NCBI RefSeq assembly: GCF_019399895.1
Contig: NC_091864.1
Span: 1,652,001 to 1,716,000, forward strand
Direction: 5' to 3'
DNA: 64,000 bases
Source: Cardiocondyla obscurior
Lineage: Eukaryota > Arthropoda > Insecta > Hymenoptera > Formicidae
In this document: positions 10,990-25,219 of the stretch, one piece after another
How the letters are laid out: the number at the start of each line of letters is the position of its first letter
How positions within the stretch are numbered: the stretch's first letter is position 1
The notes under the pieces: model-generated
Database searches by the model: none
What the model saw: only the letters and a program-made list of their open reading frames with translations
What the model was told of the DNA's origin: nothing
Position numbers and translations under genes: made by a program

Positions 10990-13900
10990 ACGGCGATGTA
11001 ATTGACGCACGCTGAAACGTTGTTTCTTCGCGGCCGGTCAGGCGAATTGTTTAAACGTAACGTGAAAAGCCGCTTAATTGTTCTGTTAAGGAAAGAAAAC
11101 GACGGAGTCCCTTGTACGTATTTTACTTCCATCATGCTTCAGATACCGTTAAATCGCAATTTTCTCTATCCGCGCTTGCATTTTGGCGCCTCGAGCGCGC
11201 CGCTTAACGATCATTCCGCTGGTTTAATGCGGCCCGCAATAAGTGAGCGCAACAAATCGATATCGCGCTCATACTTCGGTGGAACTATCGACCGTAAACG
11301 TGCCATAAAATTAATACTCGTGAAATTAACGGCATTAAAATTATTCAAACGTCACGTCGTTCGTTTATTATAAACTATACTTTGGCACGGAGGCGATATT
11401 GTTACAAATAGAATTCCGTTTACGGCGAAAAAAAAAAAAAAGGAAAAAAGTGCGAAATACGATCGGTCGGGACAGGGATCAAGCTCCAAGCCATTGCTAT
11501 AATTTTATTTTACAAATACGTACGTTTGTGAATGTTTTGCAGGAAGGTAGCGGAGCGCGCGCTCGTTGCCGTGCCAGCGGCCAAAGAACTAAATGCAAAA
11601 TGCAAAATAATAATTTCGAAAGAAGAGCCCGCGGGACACGCTGCCGGTTTCGCACATATGCAATTTCGCGCGTTACCGTGAGTACCCCGCGACAGCGGCG
11701 GAAGTACGTACACAGAGCGGCAATGTAACCGCGTACGGATAATGTATTCTTTAATTAACTGGAGTGCCTTCTGCTCTTATTCAATTTATTTAGACTTACG
11801 TACAAGCTTAACGATTCGCACGGGAGATAGCGGGGGTATAATTACCTCGAGTGGCGTTGCTCCTTCGCGCGACCGGTCCCACGGCTTATTTTAAACGCGA
11901 CATAAAATCCGTTTTATCGCCGAAGAGATAGAGGCACGCCCGTGTAGTTCTTTCATTTTCCCAGGAGCCCTCCGCGGCATTCGAGCGTGACGGTTTTGAT
12001 CCGGCTAGACGAGATTTAGCATCTTAATGGCAGCCGCCCCTACCCATTTCCCTCGCGCGCGGCATTTCCGCGTTATTGTTCTTGGCGCTGTGCAGTTTCT
12101 AAAAATTAATTAAGCCGCCGGGGAAAAGAAACGCTGTGTAAACGCGTAAATAAATACGCGCGTGTATATGAAAAGTAAAAAAGCGATTATAAATTTAGAG
12201 ATACGCTGACGTTTAAAAACCCACGACGATTTTCCAGCGATTTGAAAAAAAGCACGCCGGCCGCAAAATTTATTAACTAGTTTCAGAAATATTTTATTAC
12301 GTCAAGCTTAACGCGGCTGACGTCATGTATTAATCCAAGGGAAGCAGTGAATTCAACTGATTTCCAAACTCGGAATTTTTATACGTAAAGTAATTTAAAC
12401 GATTTTTTTTTTTTTCTGCCTTTTAAAAATTATCGCCAACAAAAAGAGAGTTGTAATAATGCATTCTGATATTTTGCGTTATGTTTTTATGCGAAAGGGA
12501 GTTAATTCCGCACGAACGGAATGGTAAAGGATGCAAAAACAGAATTTAAACTTACGCCATTGTTCAAGCACGGACAGTGAGACCTTCATTCAAATGCAAC
12601 TGACACGCAGTGGATTCTGCGACCGGGAAAGATAAAAAAAAAAAAAAGAAAATATCCGATAACGTTAAATTGGTAAACTTCTTACGGTACTTTTCTTACT
12701 CGCCAACTTTTAAATAAAATACGTCTCGATTCGCCGATCTGAAACGAGGCGGGCGGCGTCCGATCGAAGGCGAGTGCATCGAGAAATGCGCCGATGGCTC
12801 TTTTCCCTTTTTCCACTTTTTTTTTTCATTTCTCGCCGCCTCTGTTCTCTCTCTCTTTCTCTCTCTTTCCTCTTTTTTTTTTTTTCAAGCCGGCCCATTA
12901 GATCCCGCGCGCGGATAGAACGAATGGCGGTGATTTTCTATTGGTCGGGAAAGTAGTGACTGCGTTACTGGTCGTGCCGGTACACTCGAGACCGGTGGAG
13001 TAGGTACAAGTAACGCCCAAAGTTAGAAATTAGTAGTGTTGCCGGGCGTTTAAAAGATAAAAGCAAACTTTTCCCATTAATGCCCGCAGGGAGGAACGAG
13101 GGCGGCGAATGCGCGGGGACGGACGTGGCAATAAGGGGGGCCGAGGCGGGAGGGAGGAAGTGATAGAGGGCAGAACGGGGTGCGAGAAAAGGGCCGGGGG
13201 GAAAGGGACAACCGGGAGAGACCGCTATCCGACTCAATTGCAACCCTTCACTGTTGCCGTTCCCCGTTTCTCGTTGTCTCACTTCGCACAATTCGCCGAC
13301 CGACGGTCGCATCCGCCGACCCCGCGGCTCTTTGTAATTATTTAAAAACTTTTTCGGCGCCCGCGAAAACCCGGGCGCCTCGACTCGCGCTCGACCACAC
13401 GCGGATCGGGGCATCATTGTGCACGTCCGAGCGTGACGAATTATTTCGCAACTTCCGCGCTTGTAATGCGACCCTTCTGTCGCGAGAACCGCCCCAGTGT
13501 TTTGATGCCGCTCGCAACCCCCGGGAGTTATGCAAGATGGGCGCGATTATTATTTAATGCCCCGTGTCGCCTCGCCGGAATTTTAGATAATTATGATTAC
13601 GACGTTGCGGAGTTCTGTTATACGTGCACCGTGGAAAGCTGGGTCACCGGACGCGCAAGAGTAAAAAAAAAAAATGTTTTAGGAGATTTCGGGATAAAAA
13701 CTTTCCGCTCTTCGCGATAATATCTCTCTCTTGGATTTCGTATTTAAATATGAACATTGGCGAATATTACAAATTACGCAGACACGTAAAGAGTGCAGAA
13801 ATATAAATTGTTTTCCTTTAGCACTTGTATTTAAGTAACGTGTATAACAATTAAAAAGCGAGGTGCCTCGAACGGGCTGTTTTAAAATTACTTCCGATTC

Positions 13901-16900
13901 GATAAGTATTTAAGGAAACGCGGAAGTTTCACGGAAGCATGGAACACCGTTCATCGACATGATAATCAATCGACCCGCGTGATAGACAGTTGCCGGGGCT
14001 TTGAGAAGAATTACGGTTTCACGCATCCGTTCATTACGTTTACATTCATTGATCGAACATCGGTACAATAATTCGCAACTGGAATCGGTTCGTACTACTG
14101 CCGTAATGACGCCGGGTCGCCTTCCGTCCATGCGTCGTGGATGCAGCTGCCCGTGCGCGTCTGTTTCCGGCTATTTTTGGCAATTTCCATCCCATTCACG
14201 CGGCCGAATAATACGCTGGTTGAAACGGGCGGCCATTTGAAAGGGAAATCGCGTTTTCGCCAGAAAAAAAGTCCGCGCCCGGAAGTCAGGAAGAAGATGA
14301 TTCCATTTCATTCCGTACATTTTACACGGTGTAATCACGCTCGTAATTTCCCACGTACCTATTTCCTGCTCGCGCTGAAAGCTCCCGCGGGGTTACACGT
14401 TAATAAAATTAAACATTGCGAGCTCGGTGGCTCGGAAAAATCTCCGCCCGTCTTTTCAACGAAATCGCCAATTATCCGCGCCTTCCAGCTTCGAGGGCTC
14501 CTCTCCGCCGGCGAAAATATTGTCGCCGACCGAAAAATCCGAGGGACAAGTGATCGCTTAAAATATTCAAAAAATCGCCTCTCCATCTCGCGCGCGCTCG
14601 TAAATATATCTCGCCATTCCGCTAAAGGTGAAACGAGCGCTCGGATCGCCACGAATAAATCAGACATAAAGAGAACGGGTAGGGAAAGGCTTCGTGAATG
14701 ATATACAGGTTTCTATTTTACGGGGGAGATATATACATATATATATATACGTATCCGTAATGTTTTCTGTATGAGACGACTTACGGCGAGTGGTATTCAG
14801 TATTTTCCCATTTTCGTCGCGCATGCATTTTATACGTCGATACCAGCGTACGGCGAAAGGTCCGGAACGGGTATGACGGGGAGGAGGAGGGGGCGGCTTA
14901 CGTCGGTTTTACACGAGAACCGGCACTTTCGCGGCAAGTCAAGCGGCGCGTTACATTTTTCAACCGCGGGGGAGGAAAGATAAGCGAGTGACTTGCTACT
15001 TGACTCGTGCCCTCTCCTCCTCCCTCCCCCTGTTTTCCCCCCTTCGACCCTTCCCCCGTGACGTGGCTTTGTGTATTCGCGGCGTTGCGAAAGCTTTTCA
15101 ACATTCGAAGTAATTATTCTTTGTGGCGGCGGATAAAGTCGTTTCTTCTCGTGGGGCACCGCCGGCGTCCGTTCCTGCCCCCGCCCCCCCTCCGCCGCCG
15201 CCGTTTCCTTTCATTTCGAATTGCTTTTTCGTTGCAACTCCTGCTTACCGCGCCGGTAATATCCTCCCGCGGCGGACAAAAGTAAGGAGAAAGAAGGCCA
15301 TTAAATTGTCCGACGGTATTAAAGTTGTACGTTTACCTTCCGCACAGACGCACACGCGCCTTTGTACATACTGCCCGCCTTCGATTCCCGACGGTTTTTC
15401 GCGGTTTTACCTACGGGCGGAAGGAAAAGTTCAGGCGGGCGCAAACATACGACTGGAGGAAGGAGACGTCGCACGGTGGGCGGAAAGTATTAAATATCGT
15501 TTACAGTACCTCTAACGAACGGTGTAAACGTTTGAACGAAGCAAATATAATTAACAAGTTTCACCGGCACGATATACCTACATATAAATGTATCGAGTCG
15601 TCGAAATCCGTGGGATCGATTTTCTAAATTCGTTGCGACTGCTGAACGGTACGAGAAACATTTTAGAAATTATTTCTCATCACGAAAATTATCGAGAAAA
15701 TGCTATATTCCAACTGTACTTATTGTCGTACGAAGGCCTAAGGTTACGGAGAAATTTATTCCGTGCAATTTGACATGGATAATTGTTTCCTTTCTCGAAG
15801 CAGTATCTTCCCCGAATTTTCCCCGATCACGGCATCGATAGCGACGAGAGTCGTCCCTATTCCCGGTTGAAAAGAGACATAAATCGGGATTCCCGACAGT
15901 GTATAGATAAAATCGGAGAGAATCGTACACGTAATTACTTCTCGGCTGGCAGCGCGGCGTGCTCCTATCTAAAATTGAGGAACACGCTGCAGTTATTTTA
16001 TTTATTAGCGAGCACTAGTTTATCTTTTATGCAGAGGCTTTTAAAGGACCCGAATGATATTTTGGGCAAACTAGTCATACAGCAGTCATTATAAATATAT
16101 TAATGAGACGGCAAAAATTAATGTACGCGCGGCCGCAAATATATACGCGTATTCAAGACCGTTTTCAATATTCAATATCTCATCGTCGGTTTTTTATATA
16201 TTTATTTCGTCGAAGCGGTAATATATGGATAAAGCTTTTTCGTTGTCACGTTGTTACGGCGCGATTCGCGAAATAGACGCGTCGCCCTACCCGCGGCGCA
16301 CGCTATCGTGTAATAATAGGTCGAGCTTTTTCTCTTATAAATCGTATTCGGATAATATACCGCGGCACGCACACACGGCCGCGATTCTCCGGCGGTATAC
16401 ATCCGACGAGAAGAGCAATGAACGTTACACTGTAAGCTATACGTAAAATTCCACATACGTGCGTATAAAAGTTGGCAAAAAATTCTTACGGCGAATGGCT
16501 CGTAAAAGTTCCTTTACGATAAGGGCGCAAAAGCACGTTCAATATACCGATGCAAAAGAAGAAGGCAGCGACGGAGAAGGAACGGCAGAAGAAGAGGGAT
16601 GTGTGCCGGGATGGCGTGTATGCAAAGTTCAAACGTGATGGAGGATATAAGTTGCCGAACCGCGGATCCGGAAGAACTAATATATCCCAGGGCAGACAGA
16701 AATAAAATTATTCGTCCGGAAGGATATTATCGATATTCCGAAAGGTAGCGAGCGTAAAACCGACTGACCGTCTCTCCGCTCTCTCTTTCGCGGCTGGAAA
16801 GCGAGATCGCGATATTCAAATGAATCGATTGCCGCTTATTTTTCTTTTCTAAAATTAATTTCGCCCTTTCTTTCTCTCTCCCATTCTTCGATCAGCCTTT

Positions 16901-17300
16901 ATTCCTCGCCACGTCACTTCTCCCTCCCTTGTCGCGAGATACCCAACTTTTCTCGCGTATCTGTCCGATCTCGGATATTAAAAAAATAATCTCGCTCCCG
17001 CCACCCTTCGCCTCCTTGATGAAGCTTACTCTGATCCCTTCGCTCTTTCTGAGCTCTTGGTCGATCGGATTCGATCGAGATTACATCGATGCGAGTGATC
17101 AAAAAAAATTATTACTCTTTCTTTTTTTTTTTTTTTTTAATTGAAGACTAAATATTCTTTTTTTATTTTTAATTGTTTGCCTCTAAAAGAAATTTCTTTT
17201 GATTTCGATTCTTTACAATCATTCGAGGATCTCATATATCAGACATTGGATTTCTATTTCATGCGACGGAATTCAATTGACGGACGTGATGTAACATTTA
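10990..17300. other. No gene seen
   Basis: The longest ORF is 186 codons (14141-14701, plus), without family resemblance and overlapped by a 102-codon ORF on the opposite strand. Simple sequence: (CT)-rich at 12850-12888, C-rich (GCCCCCGCCCCCCCT) at about 15177, AT alternation at about 14729-14752, T17 at about 17122. No splice chain or repeat pair was found. Confidence 0.5.
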
Positions 17301-17318
17301 AATAGGCAGAAAAATGTA

Positions 17319-17351
17319 CAGCTGGAGAGGTATCCAGCTGCTGATACGTCA
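17319..17351. promoter_or_regulatory. Paired CAGCTG E-boxes with CRE-like TACGTCA
   Basis: Two perfect CAGCTG E-boxes at 17319-17324 and 17335-17340 (16-nt centre spacing) are followed at once by TACGTCA (17345-17351), the reverse of a CRE-like TGACGTA. Paired E-boxes are typical targets of class II bHLH heterodimers. This is motif evidence only; an enhancer role is inferred. Confidence 0.25.
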
Positions 17352-17359
17352 TGCTAAAT

Positions 17360-20300
17360 TATTCCCTCCCGACCGTCCCAAGTGACTGAAAATAGCGAGG
17401 AATGAAGGCGACATCCGTGCCTCGTAGTCGGGAACAAAGGTTGTTCCGTGGATGGTCGGGCGTGCCGGCGCCTGTCTCGGCGAGAAAGACAATTTCAGGT
17501 TAGGAAGCACTTCATCACTAATGCATAAAGGTGCGGGGGACGAGGGAATCGGGTTTTGGTACCACGGTAGCAGAACCGAGGGCGGCCGGGCGCCTGGTGT
17601 GGGTCTTAACCAGCAGCGGCCATGTTTGTATAATATATTCGACTGCAATAATGGAGTCACTTTGGAAGTAGCATTAGCTGCTTGCACTACCACGTGCCTT
17701 CGTAGATTGCAGGAACGATTGTTTGCGCTCGCTAAATATAATAAAGGCAGGGGTTCTCCGAGGCTTAGCCGGCTCGCGTGTTTGTTGACCTTGTATCGTC
17801 GGCGAGAAGTGACGCCCCCGCCCGTCGCGAATTTATTCTTATTCGTAGCTGCACGTAAAATGCCCTTAAAATTTCGAGCAATTCTACTTCTAAAGTTAAT
17901 CCCGGGCTTGATTTTCGCAAGTGCCCTCGAATAAGTACCTCGCGGGTTTGATAATTTCGTTGAAAGCGATCTACTCGCATCTTTATAAAATTATACGCGC
18001 GTGTACATGAATATTAATTGTATACCTTTTTTAGTTTAAGGTTTTTTTTTTGCGAGTTTTTGTCGGTACATTTCTATGACGTACTTCGATGTACGAGTAG
18101 GAGGGCAGGCCGCAAATTTACGATGCGGATACTTGAATCAACAATACAAGTTTCTTCCCTATGTGCTTGTACTCCTTGGCGAAACTTCCGCGGGGTACTT
18201 CCGCGAGTGCAACACGGTTCGCTTCCTGCGACTTTTTTCAACGCGTGGTAAAGCGAAACCGGACGTTCACCCGAAGGAAGTGCATTATTCCGCCAACCTT
18301 TCCGCCATATAAAAATGCTCGTTGGAGACACAATGGCGCCGTGCCAAGCCGTACCTTAGCGCACCATCTTTTTCACGGGGAAACTACATTCTTGTTGTTA
18401 TCTATTGACGCATACGTCCGCCGTCGAGTTATGAAAGTCCGCATCTTGCTTTATGCTACTCGTACCGTTGTTTACGACTCGACCGTACAACGTTTCTCGT
18501 CACTTGATGGCAGATAGGTCGCGTCAAGTTTCCACACGATACACGGCCTCTCGCGGCTTTAATTACTTTTAACGTAAGGATAATTAACGGATCAAACCGA
18601 CTGCGATCTGACTGCGATCAAGAACGTTGCAGCAACGTCGTATTTCACGGGGAAACGCGTTGTGACTTTTATAATGTAATTTTTGTCTCTCTAATAGAAG
18701 TTAAAAGCGATTTCGCTATAAGAGAATATTTCAAAAAGAAGTTTATGGGATCATAGATCATCATACTATGCCAGAGCACGGAATTACAAAGGCGTTACGC
18801 TACGGTTACTTGACTAAGAAGCTTCAGTTTTTTGTATCCGTTATATTCCGTCATTTGAGTTTCTCTTTGCTGCAATATTTTTTTTACTTTTTTTATTTTT
18901 CTTTTTTCCTACCGTCCCCATCGAACTTTTCATCAATTAATTATTAGCCTTCCCCTTCGCCCTTCATTTTCTCCTTCGGTCAATCTTTCTTTTTCTCATT
19001 TCTTTTCCTTCCGCTCACTCTCCCTGTGCTTCACCTGTACCTTTGCCGCCGCTTTCCCGTTTAACACTCTTTTGTTCCGGCAATCGGCCGCGCCGCGTTT
19101 GCTTTATTCTCCCGGATATCTGTCTTTCGTTTTTTCGCCTTCTTCTTTCTCGTTTCGCTCCGACTGTCCCTTGCCCTTTTATTCACCGGTCGGTCTAGTA
19201 AACGGCGAATAATCGTCGGACCACGACCGATCCCTTTGTTTCACAACGAACAATGTGGTCTCCCCTCCCCTTCCCTCAGGCACGGCCTACCTCCGAAATC
19301 GTTTGCGTTTCACCGCAGATTGAGCGTTACTACTTGAAAATTTTGCCGCGAGACTTTTCCACGATTCTGTCGTTATTTTCCTCGGTCCTGCTTCTTTTTA
19401 CTTTTTGTTTTCCGTGTTTCTTTTTCCCTACTTTCTTTTTTTCTTTTTTTTTTTCCCTTTTGAAGACTTCTTTTTCCCCTTATATGTATATTTTTTTAAA
19501 GTATCTTTTTGCCGCGTTAACTGCGAAGCTTAGCGCCAACGAGAACGTAAGCACCCCGAATAAAACGCGGGTTACGTCTGATCTCGGATGGTAGAAAGCG
19601 TTCCGCTTCTCTCGTCGATTCCGCCAGCTGGAAAACGATGGAACCGCCGCCAGCACAGTCAGACCTCGGGGCTAATTGAGCAAAAGAAGCACGACGGGGA
19701 AACTGAGAAGCGCAGCACTTTTCGTGCGCCACTTCGCAACGGCGCGTCGGCAATTTTTCCGTTTGAACATACCGTATTTAGAAACAATCAATTAGGATTA
19801 GCTCGCGATTCGAAAGGATGATTTTCCTTGTTTTAGGGAAACGTTCGCCTTTAAGAATTATTACGTTTCAGTTTGTAATACGTAATATTGCATGCACATA
19901 TATTACGGCGGGAATATAACGTAAATAATTTAATCGCATGTGAAATAATTACATTTAAGAACACGCTTTTGTTTGTAGAAATTGTAATAAATATTCCTAC
20001 GTTTAGCACATTTGCGTAAAGTAGATTTAGGAGACAAAGTGACATTTCCGAGGCGAGTTATCACGCGAGATACGTTTTAATATCCCGTCAATTTAATATC
20101 GGTGTAATATATATTATATGTACATGTATATACGTAGTATATAAGCACAAAGTCGAGTGATGCGTTTTAATAAAGTGACTTTCCTATTCGCCAAGATTGC
20201 AACATAGTTGTGTTCACTCGTTTTGTCCCGGCGTATCTTTTCTTGTCAATTTCAATGAGACCTTTGCGCTTTCGGACGCGTTCACGGCCGCCTAAAGTCC

Positions 20301-23300
20301 GGCTTACGATCGTCGACCGAAGAATGAGAACCGCGTGTCTTATTATATTTGGCCAGCGCAAATACGGCGCTCAACCGTAATCTTAATTCGAGCTCTCGGC
20401 ATTATACACGACGGGTTTTATGAATATTCCTCTTCGCCAAAGACGCACGGCCGGGCGACGCTGCGACTCGCTGAACGGGCGACCGGGGTTAATTACATTT
20501 ATTGAGCGCGAGCAATTCTGCGATTTACCCAGGCTACTAAATCCGGCAAACTACGACGGCTCATGTTCCCCGGTAGTGTTCTTGTAAACCGGTATTTATC
20601 GCGTTCCTGTCTGCAGTCGATTTTGTAAAGCCGATCTTGCGACTTGTTCGCGTGTTTGTCTTCACTTCGGGGAACGTTATCCGTCCCATTCTTCCAAGAT
20701 TTGTTTGTCCATTTCTAGATTATTACGCGTGCAATATATGTACGCAAGGGAGATCGAAGTACGAGGGCTGTGATATTAAATTAATTAATTTAGACACGGT
20801 TAATCGCGAATGAAGCATGTCCGCGGGTTCGCCGGCATTTTTTTTTTCCTTTTTTTCAATGAACGTAAATTAAATTGGAATTAATGTCGCGCACATTTTA
20901 GCAGTTACGGTCTATCGTTTAATCCTAAAAATCAATAATTGCGTATGCATCGCTATATCTCGCTCTATAAATATCCCCGGTACCATTTACGAGGCCCGTT
21001 TCGTGTATCGCGGGCAGCTTTATTGGATCTCGAGCGAAATCGCGCTAACGAAAATTTCGCTTGCTAACCGCGGCCCCCCGACTCCGCCTCGCCCCTCATC
21101 TTTACCACGTACGGCCTAACACATATCTAAGCGTCCATTTCGAGCAATTCTCGTCTACGTCCTTATCGGTTTCCAATATCACTTCAATAATTCCCAGTTT
21201 TCCTCCATCTAATGGCCATTTTCAGGCTGGTGTGAAAGAAAAAGTCCGCCATTCCCTTCTCTCTCTCTCTTTCTCTTTTTCGCGGCAAGTCTCGTGTCTT
21301 TACGTACTTCTATGCACCACCACATGGCATCGCGGGTCATCATTCACTGATAAGATTAAAGCTCTCAAACCGACGAGGGAGTCATATTACCGCGAAATGA
21401 GATTACACCTGCAGTCACCGGAGTTTTCTCAGGAATGCATTTTTATTTGATATTCCGCACGCCAATTTTCAAAAGACAAAAAATACAAAAGAGATTTATC
21501 TGACAATCATGTATCGCAATTACGTAATTCATCCACTTTGTTATCGTTCAACTGTTCAACTTGTATATCGTAAGAAATAAACGCACGGAACGCGGATGCG
21601 GAGGCGCGCTATCCACATGTGCCGAACAAATGATCAGCCATTCCCGTTTCCGGCATTCACCATGGAGAATTATGGAAGCGTCTGGCGCGAAACGGAGGTG
21701 AATTTTTAGTACCGCGCTTGTCTTAGGTACGCGGGCGAGAAAATAGATATTTTAGCTAAAGTGTATTTTTTATTTCTCTTTCTCTCTCTGTCTTTCTCTC
21801 TGGAAAAGGTGCATCACAGATATTTTAATCCGCAAATCATCGTGGAGCCGGTATAAAATTATAAAAATGTTAAATTAAAAATACTCCGTCTAATTTGGCT
21901 GGAAGTACCTCAAGCGTGTTGATTTATAAGTTATCAAATCGCCGGATGTCATGAAACACGTATCACGTTATATTTTTGTAACGCGTTAAAAGAAAACTCG
22001 GAATTTCTGTTCATATCGCATTGCAAAAATTTCTACGCGAGTCTGCCACGAGAATAAGCCTCGCATGATCGAAATAAAATGTTCCGCCTGAGATATACAA
22101 CGTCGATTTGATGGCTGTGAAAATGCTCTTTTCTCCCGTCCGTCGTCGTCGCCGTTGTCGACGTCGCTGCTCTCTTCGTTATAAAGATTTATCAGCCCGG
22201 ATGAAAAGAGCGGACGGAAAATTCGCGCGAACGGATCGTCTTTTTGGCGCGGAGGTCGTCTGGATCCCCGGCACTGCGGAATCGGAAGAGGAAGGCGAAT
22301 AGGAAAGGAACGAGCCGGGGAATAATTTCTGAGAGAATAACATTTCTTCTATCCTCACGTCGGGCGACACCCATCTGTTCCACGGTCCATATCCCACGAA
22401 CGATGAGATCCCGCCGCGAGAGGGATAGTTCTCTTCCTCTCCCGTTCGCTCTCCTATTTTTCCCTCAACCACTCCTCCCCCGGTTCTCTCCCCTCGCCGC
22501 AATTTTTTACCTAAACGCTCTTGCCATTTTGACGACATTCAAGAGCGACAATAGCACGCGCGGGAGTCATGTATCGCTTTTCCACGTCGCTGAAGCGGTA
22601 AAGACGAGGAAGAAGAGGGCGGAATCGAAGCGTATGCATCAAGGATCGCCGAAAGCGACGCTGAGAATTCCGTTGGAACTTCGAAGTGTCGAAGTTGCGG
22701 GAAGCGTTACTGCACCGTTGCAGACGCTTGATTCTGTTGTGCCCGATTGAAACGGGTTGCTAAACGTTTTACGCGTTCGCCGTCTCGAGTGACCTTCTTT
22801 ACTTCTTGAACGATTTTATTATTTTCACTTCGCGGCAAGAATAAATTTTATTCCAAGTTAAATAAAGTTCTTAGAAAAAGAAAAAAAAAACACAATTCGA
22901 AAGGAGTACAAGATATTCGACTATTATGTTCTCTTTTTGCAGAGATATTAGAGTTCGTGTGACTCGACTGAGAAATTTAATTTTAGAATTTATACTTTCG
23001 AGAATATTTAGCCGGTAAGATTACGGGCTTTAATATTACTCAAGGGTGAACGCTCGTTCGTGACTTAATATTCATCTCATTTACGCACGGCACCGCGATG
23101 CTATTTATTTTACTTCAGCAACGTTCTATGAACGACCAGTCGCGTGCATCTAAGAAAACCGGCTGCGAGCCGTGATATATCTCGATGGCGAATATGACCC
23201 TGCCGACAATAAAGATCTGTTGGATATACGTGCCGACCGCGCCTCCCGCCTTTCTTGTGAATCGCAGCACTATAAACTTTCATCGACGGCTAAATGAGTT

Positions 23301-23740
23301 CTAACGGGAAGAAATTGCGGCTTGGGTATCGGTATATTCTTTTCGCAGGTGGCCATGCACAGTTGCATATTTCTGTTCGTTCTTATTAAAAGCGTGAGTT
23401 ACGAATATTACAAAAAAAAAAGTTTCTCTCTAAAGTTTCTCTATAAAATTGAAATTAAATAATTTTGTTTTATTTTTAATAAAAAAAGAACATAAAATTT
23501 TTTACGGGTAAATTTTTTTCTCGACGCTCTTTGTATCACGTGAGAAATTGATACACGTGTGAATTTGTTCCGTGAAAAGAAACTCGAAAAAGAAAAGATA
23601 CTTTTACTTCAGAATAGGATTTTCTTATATGTATCTCTCGCGTGCCGCATCGCGCACGGCCACGTGAAATGATAAACGGTTTCATGACGCACTTATTTCG
23701 TTATGAACTATCGGCAGAAGTGCATTAAAAATTAAAAATT
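17360..23740. other. No gene seen
   Basis: Contains a 160-codon plus-strand ORF (17452-17934) and a 168-codon one (22244-22750). Neither has recognisable domains, both overlap opposite-strand ORFs and both lie in CpG-rich stretches. Pyrimidine-rich DNA runs from about 18880 to 19160 and from 19370 to 19480. An acceptor-like CTCTTTTTGCAG ends near 22941 without a matching donor. Confidence 0.5.
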
Positions 23741-23743
23741 TGC

Positions 23744-23783
<40 letters not shown>
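23744..23783. repeat. (GA)n microsatellite
   Basis: Forty bases of nearly pure GA dinucleotide with one AAA interruption near its left end. It should be polymorphic and usable as a length marker. Confidence 0.95.
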
Positions 23784-23785
<2 letters not shown>

Positions 23786-23789
23786 TCCG

Positions 23790-25188
23790 GAGTGTGATTT
23801 TGTATTCTCTGTCTCTACGGACCCGTGTGCCTTCTCAGTTTCTGTAGGAGGATTAAAATTCGATTGCCGGAGAGAAGTAAAATCCAAGGTTCTCTCAATC
23901 CCTGAGAACAATGGACGTCGAAGACGTTCAATTTTTCATGGCGCAGCCACGGTTGATATTACAGCGATTCCTTTATGCATAGTACATTCGCGCGCGTTGT
24001 GGAAGCGCTCAGATTTGGTCACGGCCAAGTCGGGCACTGAATGCTTCGCGAAACCCAAGAGTACAAACCTGATAAATATATATGTATATATTTCCCAGAG
24101 AGTTATACGGAGTAACGTAATTCCATTCTTTTATCGTTACTTCGTCGAGTTAAAAGAAAACTTATCCCCAACAAAATTACGTATGTCCGTGCGATTAGAA
24201 CGGAGAGCGAATAATATCAAGAAGTCGGTGAAGCATTCGCCGGTGTAAATAGCGTTACTCCGTAATTAGCGCGGAGCCATTTACAGGAAATGAAATAAAT
24301 CGGGATTGTAGTTTCTCAATTTACACCGGAGCATATTCATTTAACTTGTTATTGTTTACGTTAATTTTACAGAGTACTCGCAGAAATGTCTGCGTAGTGC
24401 GCGTTCAACGTAATCTCTGTTGATTAAAAATAACCGCGTGTTATTTAATCCCTTTTACAAAGCTGCCTCCTCGTTCCGCCCGTTGTTTTATCGGGAATGC
24501 TACGCGCGATTGAAATTCTCGTTAGGCTTTCGGCCTTAGCCCTCGGCGGTGACCACTTTTGAAATTAGCTATTTTTTTTACCGCATTGTCCTCCCCGTCG
24601 GTCGAACTTATTCCGCCCGTTTCTCTCTTCTTCTCGCCCGTTTTCTTGCGCCGCTAAAGCCCGGGCTTGCTTTTACTTAGTGCTTTAACGGGGAATCCAT
24701 CCATTCGTTCTCGAAGGGCTGCCGTCGTTGGAGGGACGATCGCGCTAAGTGGCAGATTCAGGCTGATCGAAAGCGGTCGAGATAAAAAAGAGGGGGAGAG
24801 CAAAAAAAAAAAAAACCGTCTCCGGCGAAGGGAAGTCGAAGAGTGGACTTAAGCTCGTCGAGAGGGTTACAATCGGGGGTGAAGAGAAAAGTACGCGGGT
24901 TGTGTCGATACAAAGTGCTATTTACGCCGTCTCTCCCGACCCTCCTCTCCCGCAACCTCCTTTCTCGTGCTTAATTCCGCGCCTTTCGCGTACTATTACT
25001 TTTAACGTTTTTCCATTTTTTATTACACGGTTCCCGATTGTTAGCGCGTTTTCCGCGCAATTTCCGACAGTTCTTCTTCCAGCACGTGATTAGGGGTTTC
25101 GAGACGCTCGATTATTTAAGGAGCACAAAATTTATCACGGCGAGACCGCTGGATGCACGTGCTCTCTTGCATTATTTACTCGGGAGGG
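23790..25188. other. No gene seen
   Basis: Only short overlapping ORFs; a purine-rich segment with an A13 run near 24800 and CT-rich DNA near 24600-25100. No paired splice sites or repeats were recognised. Confidence 0.5.

Positions 25189-25215
<27 letters not shown>
25189..25215. repeat. Poly-T tract (27 T)
   Basis: Uninterrupted run of 27 T, the longest homopolymer in the window. It may be the reverse of a decayed poly-A tail of a retroposon, but I see no flanking duplication or element body. Confidence 0.9.

Positions 25216-25219
<4 letters not shown>

Noticed and set aside
17452..17934. 160-codon plus-strand ORF
   Set aside because: No domain or splice context; hydrophobic tail alone is insufficient.
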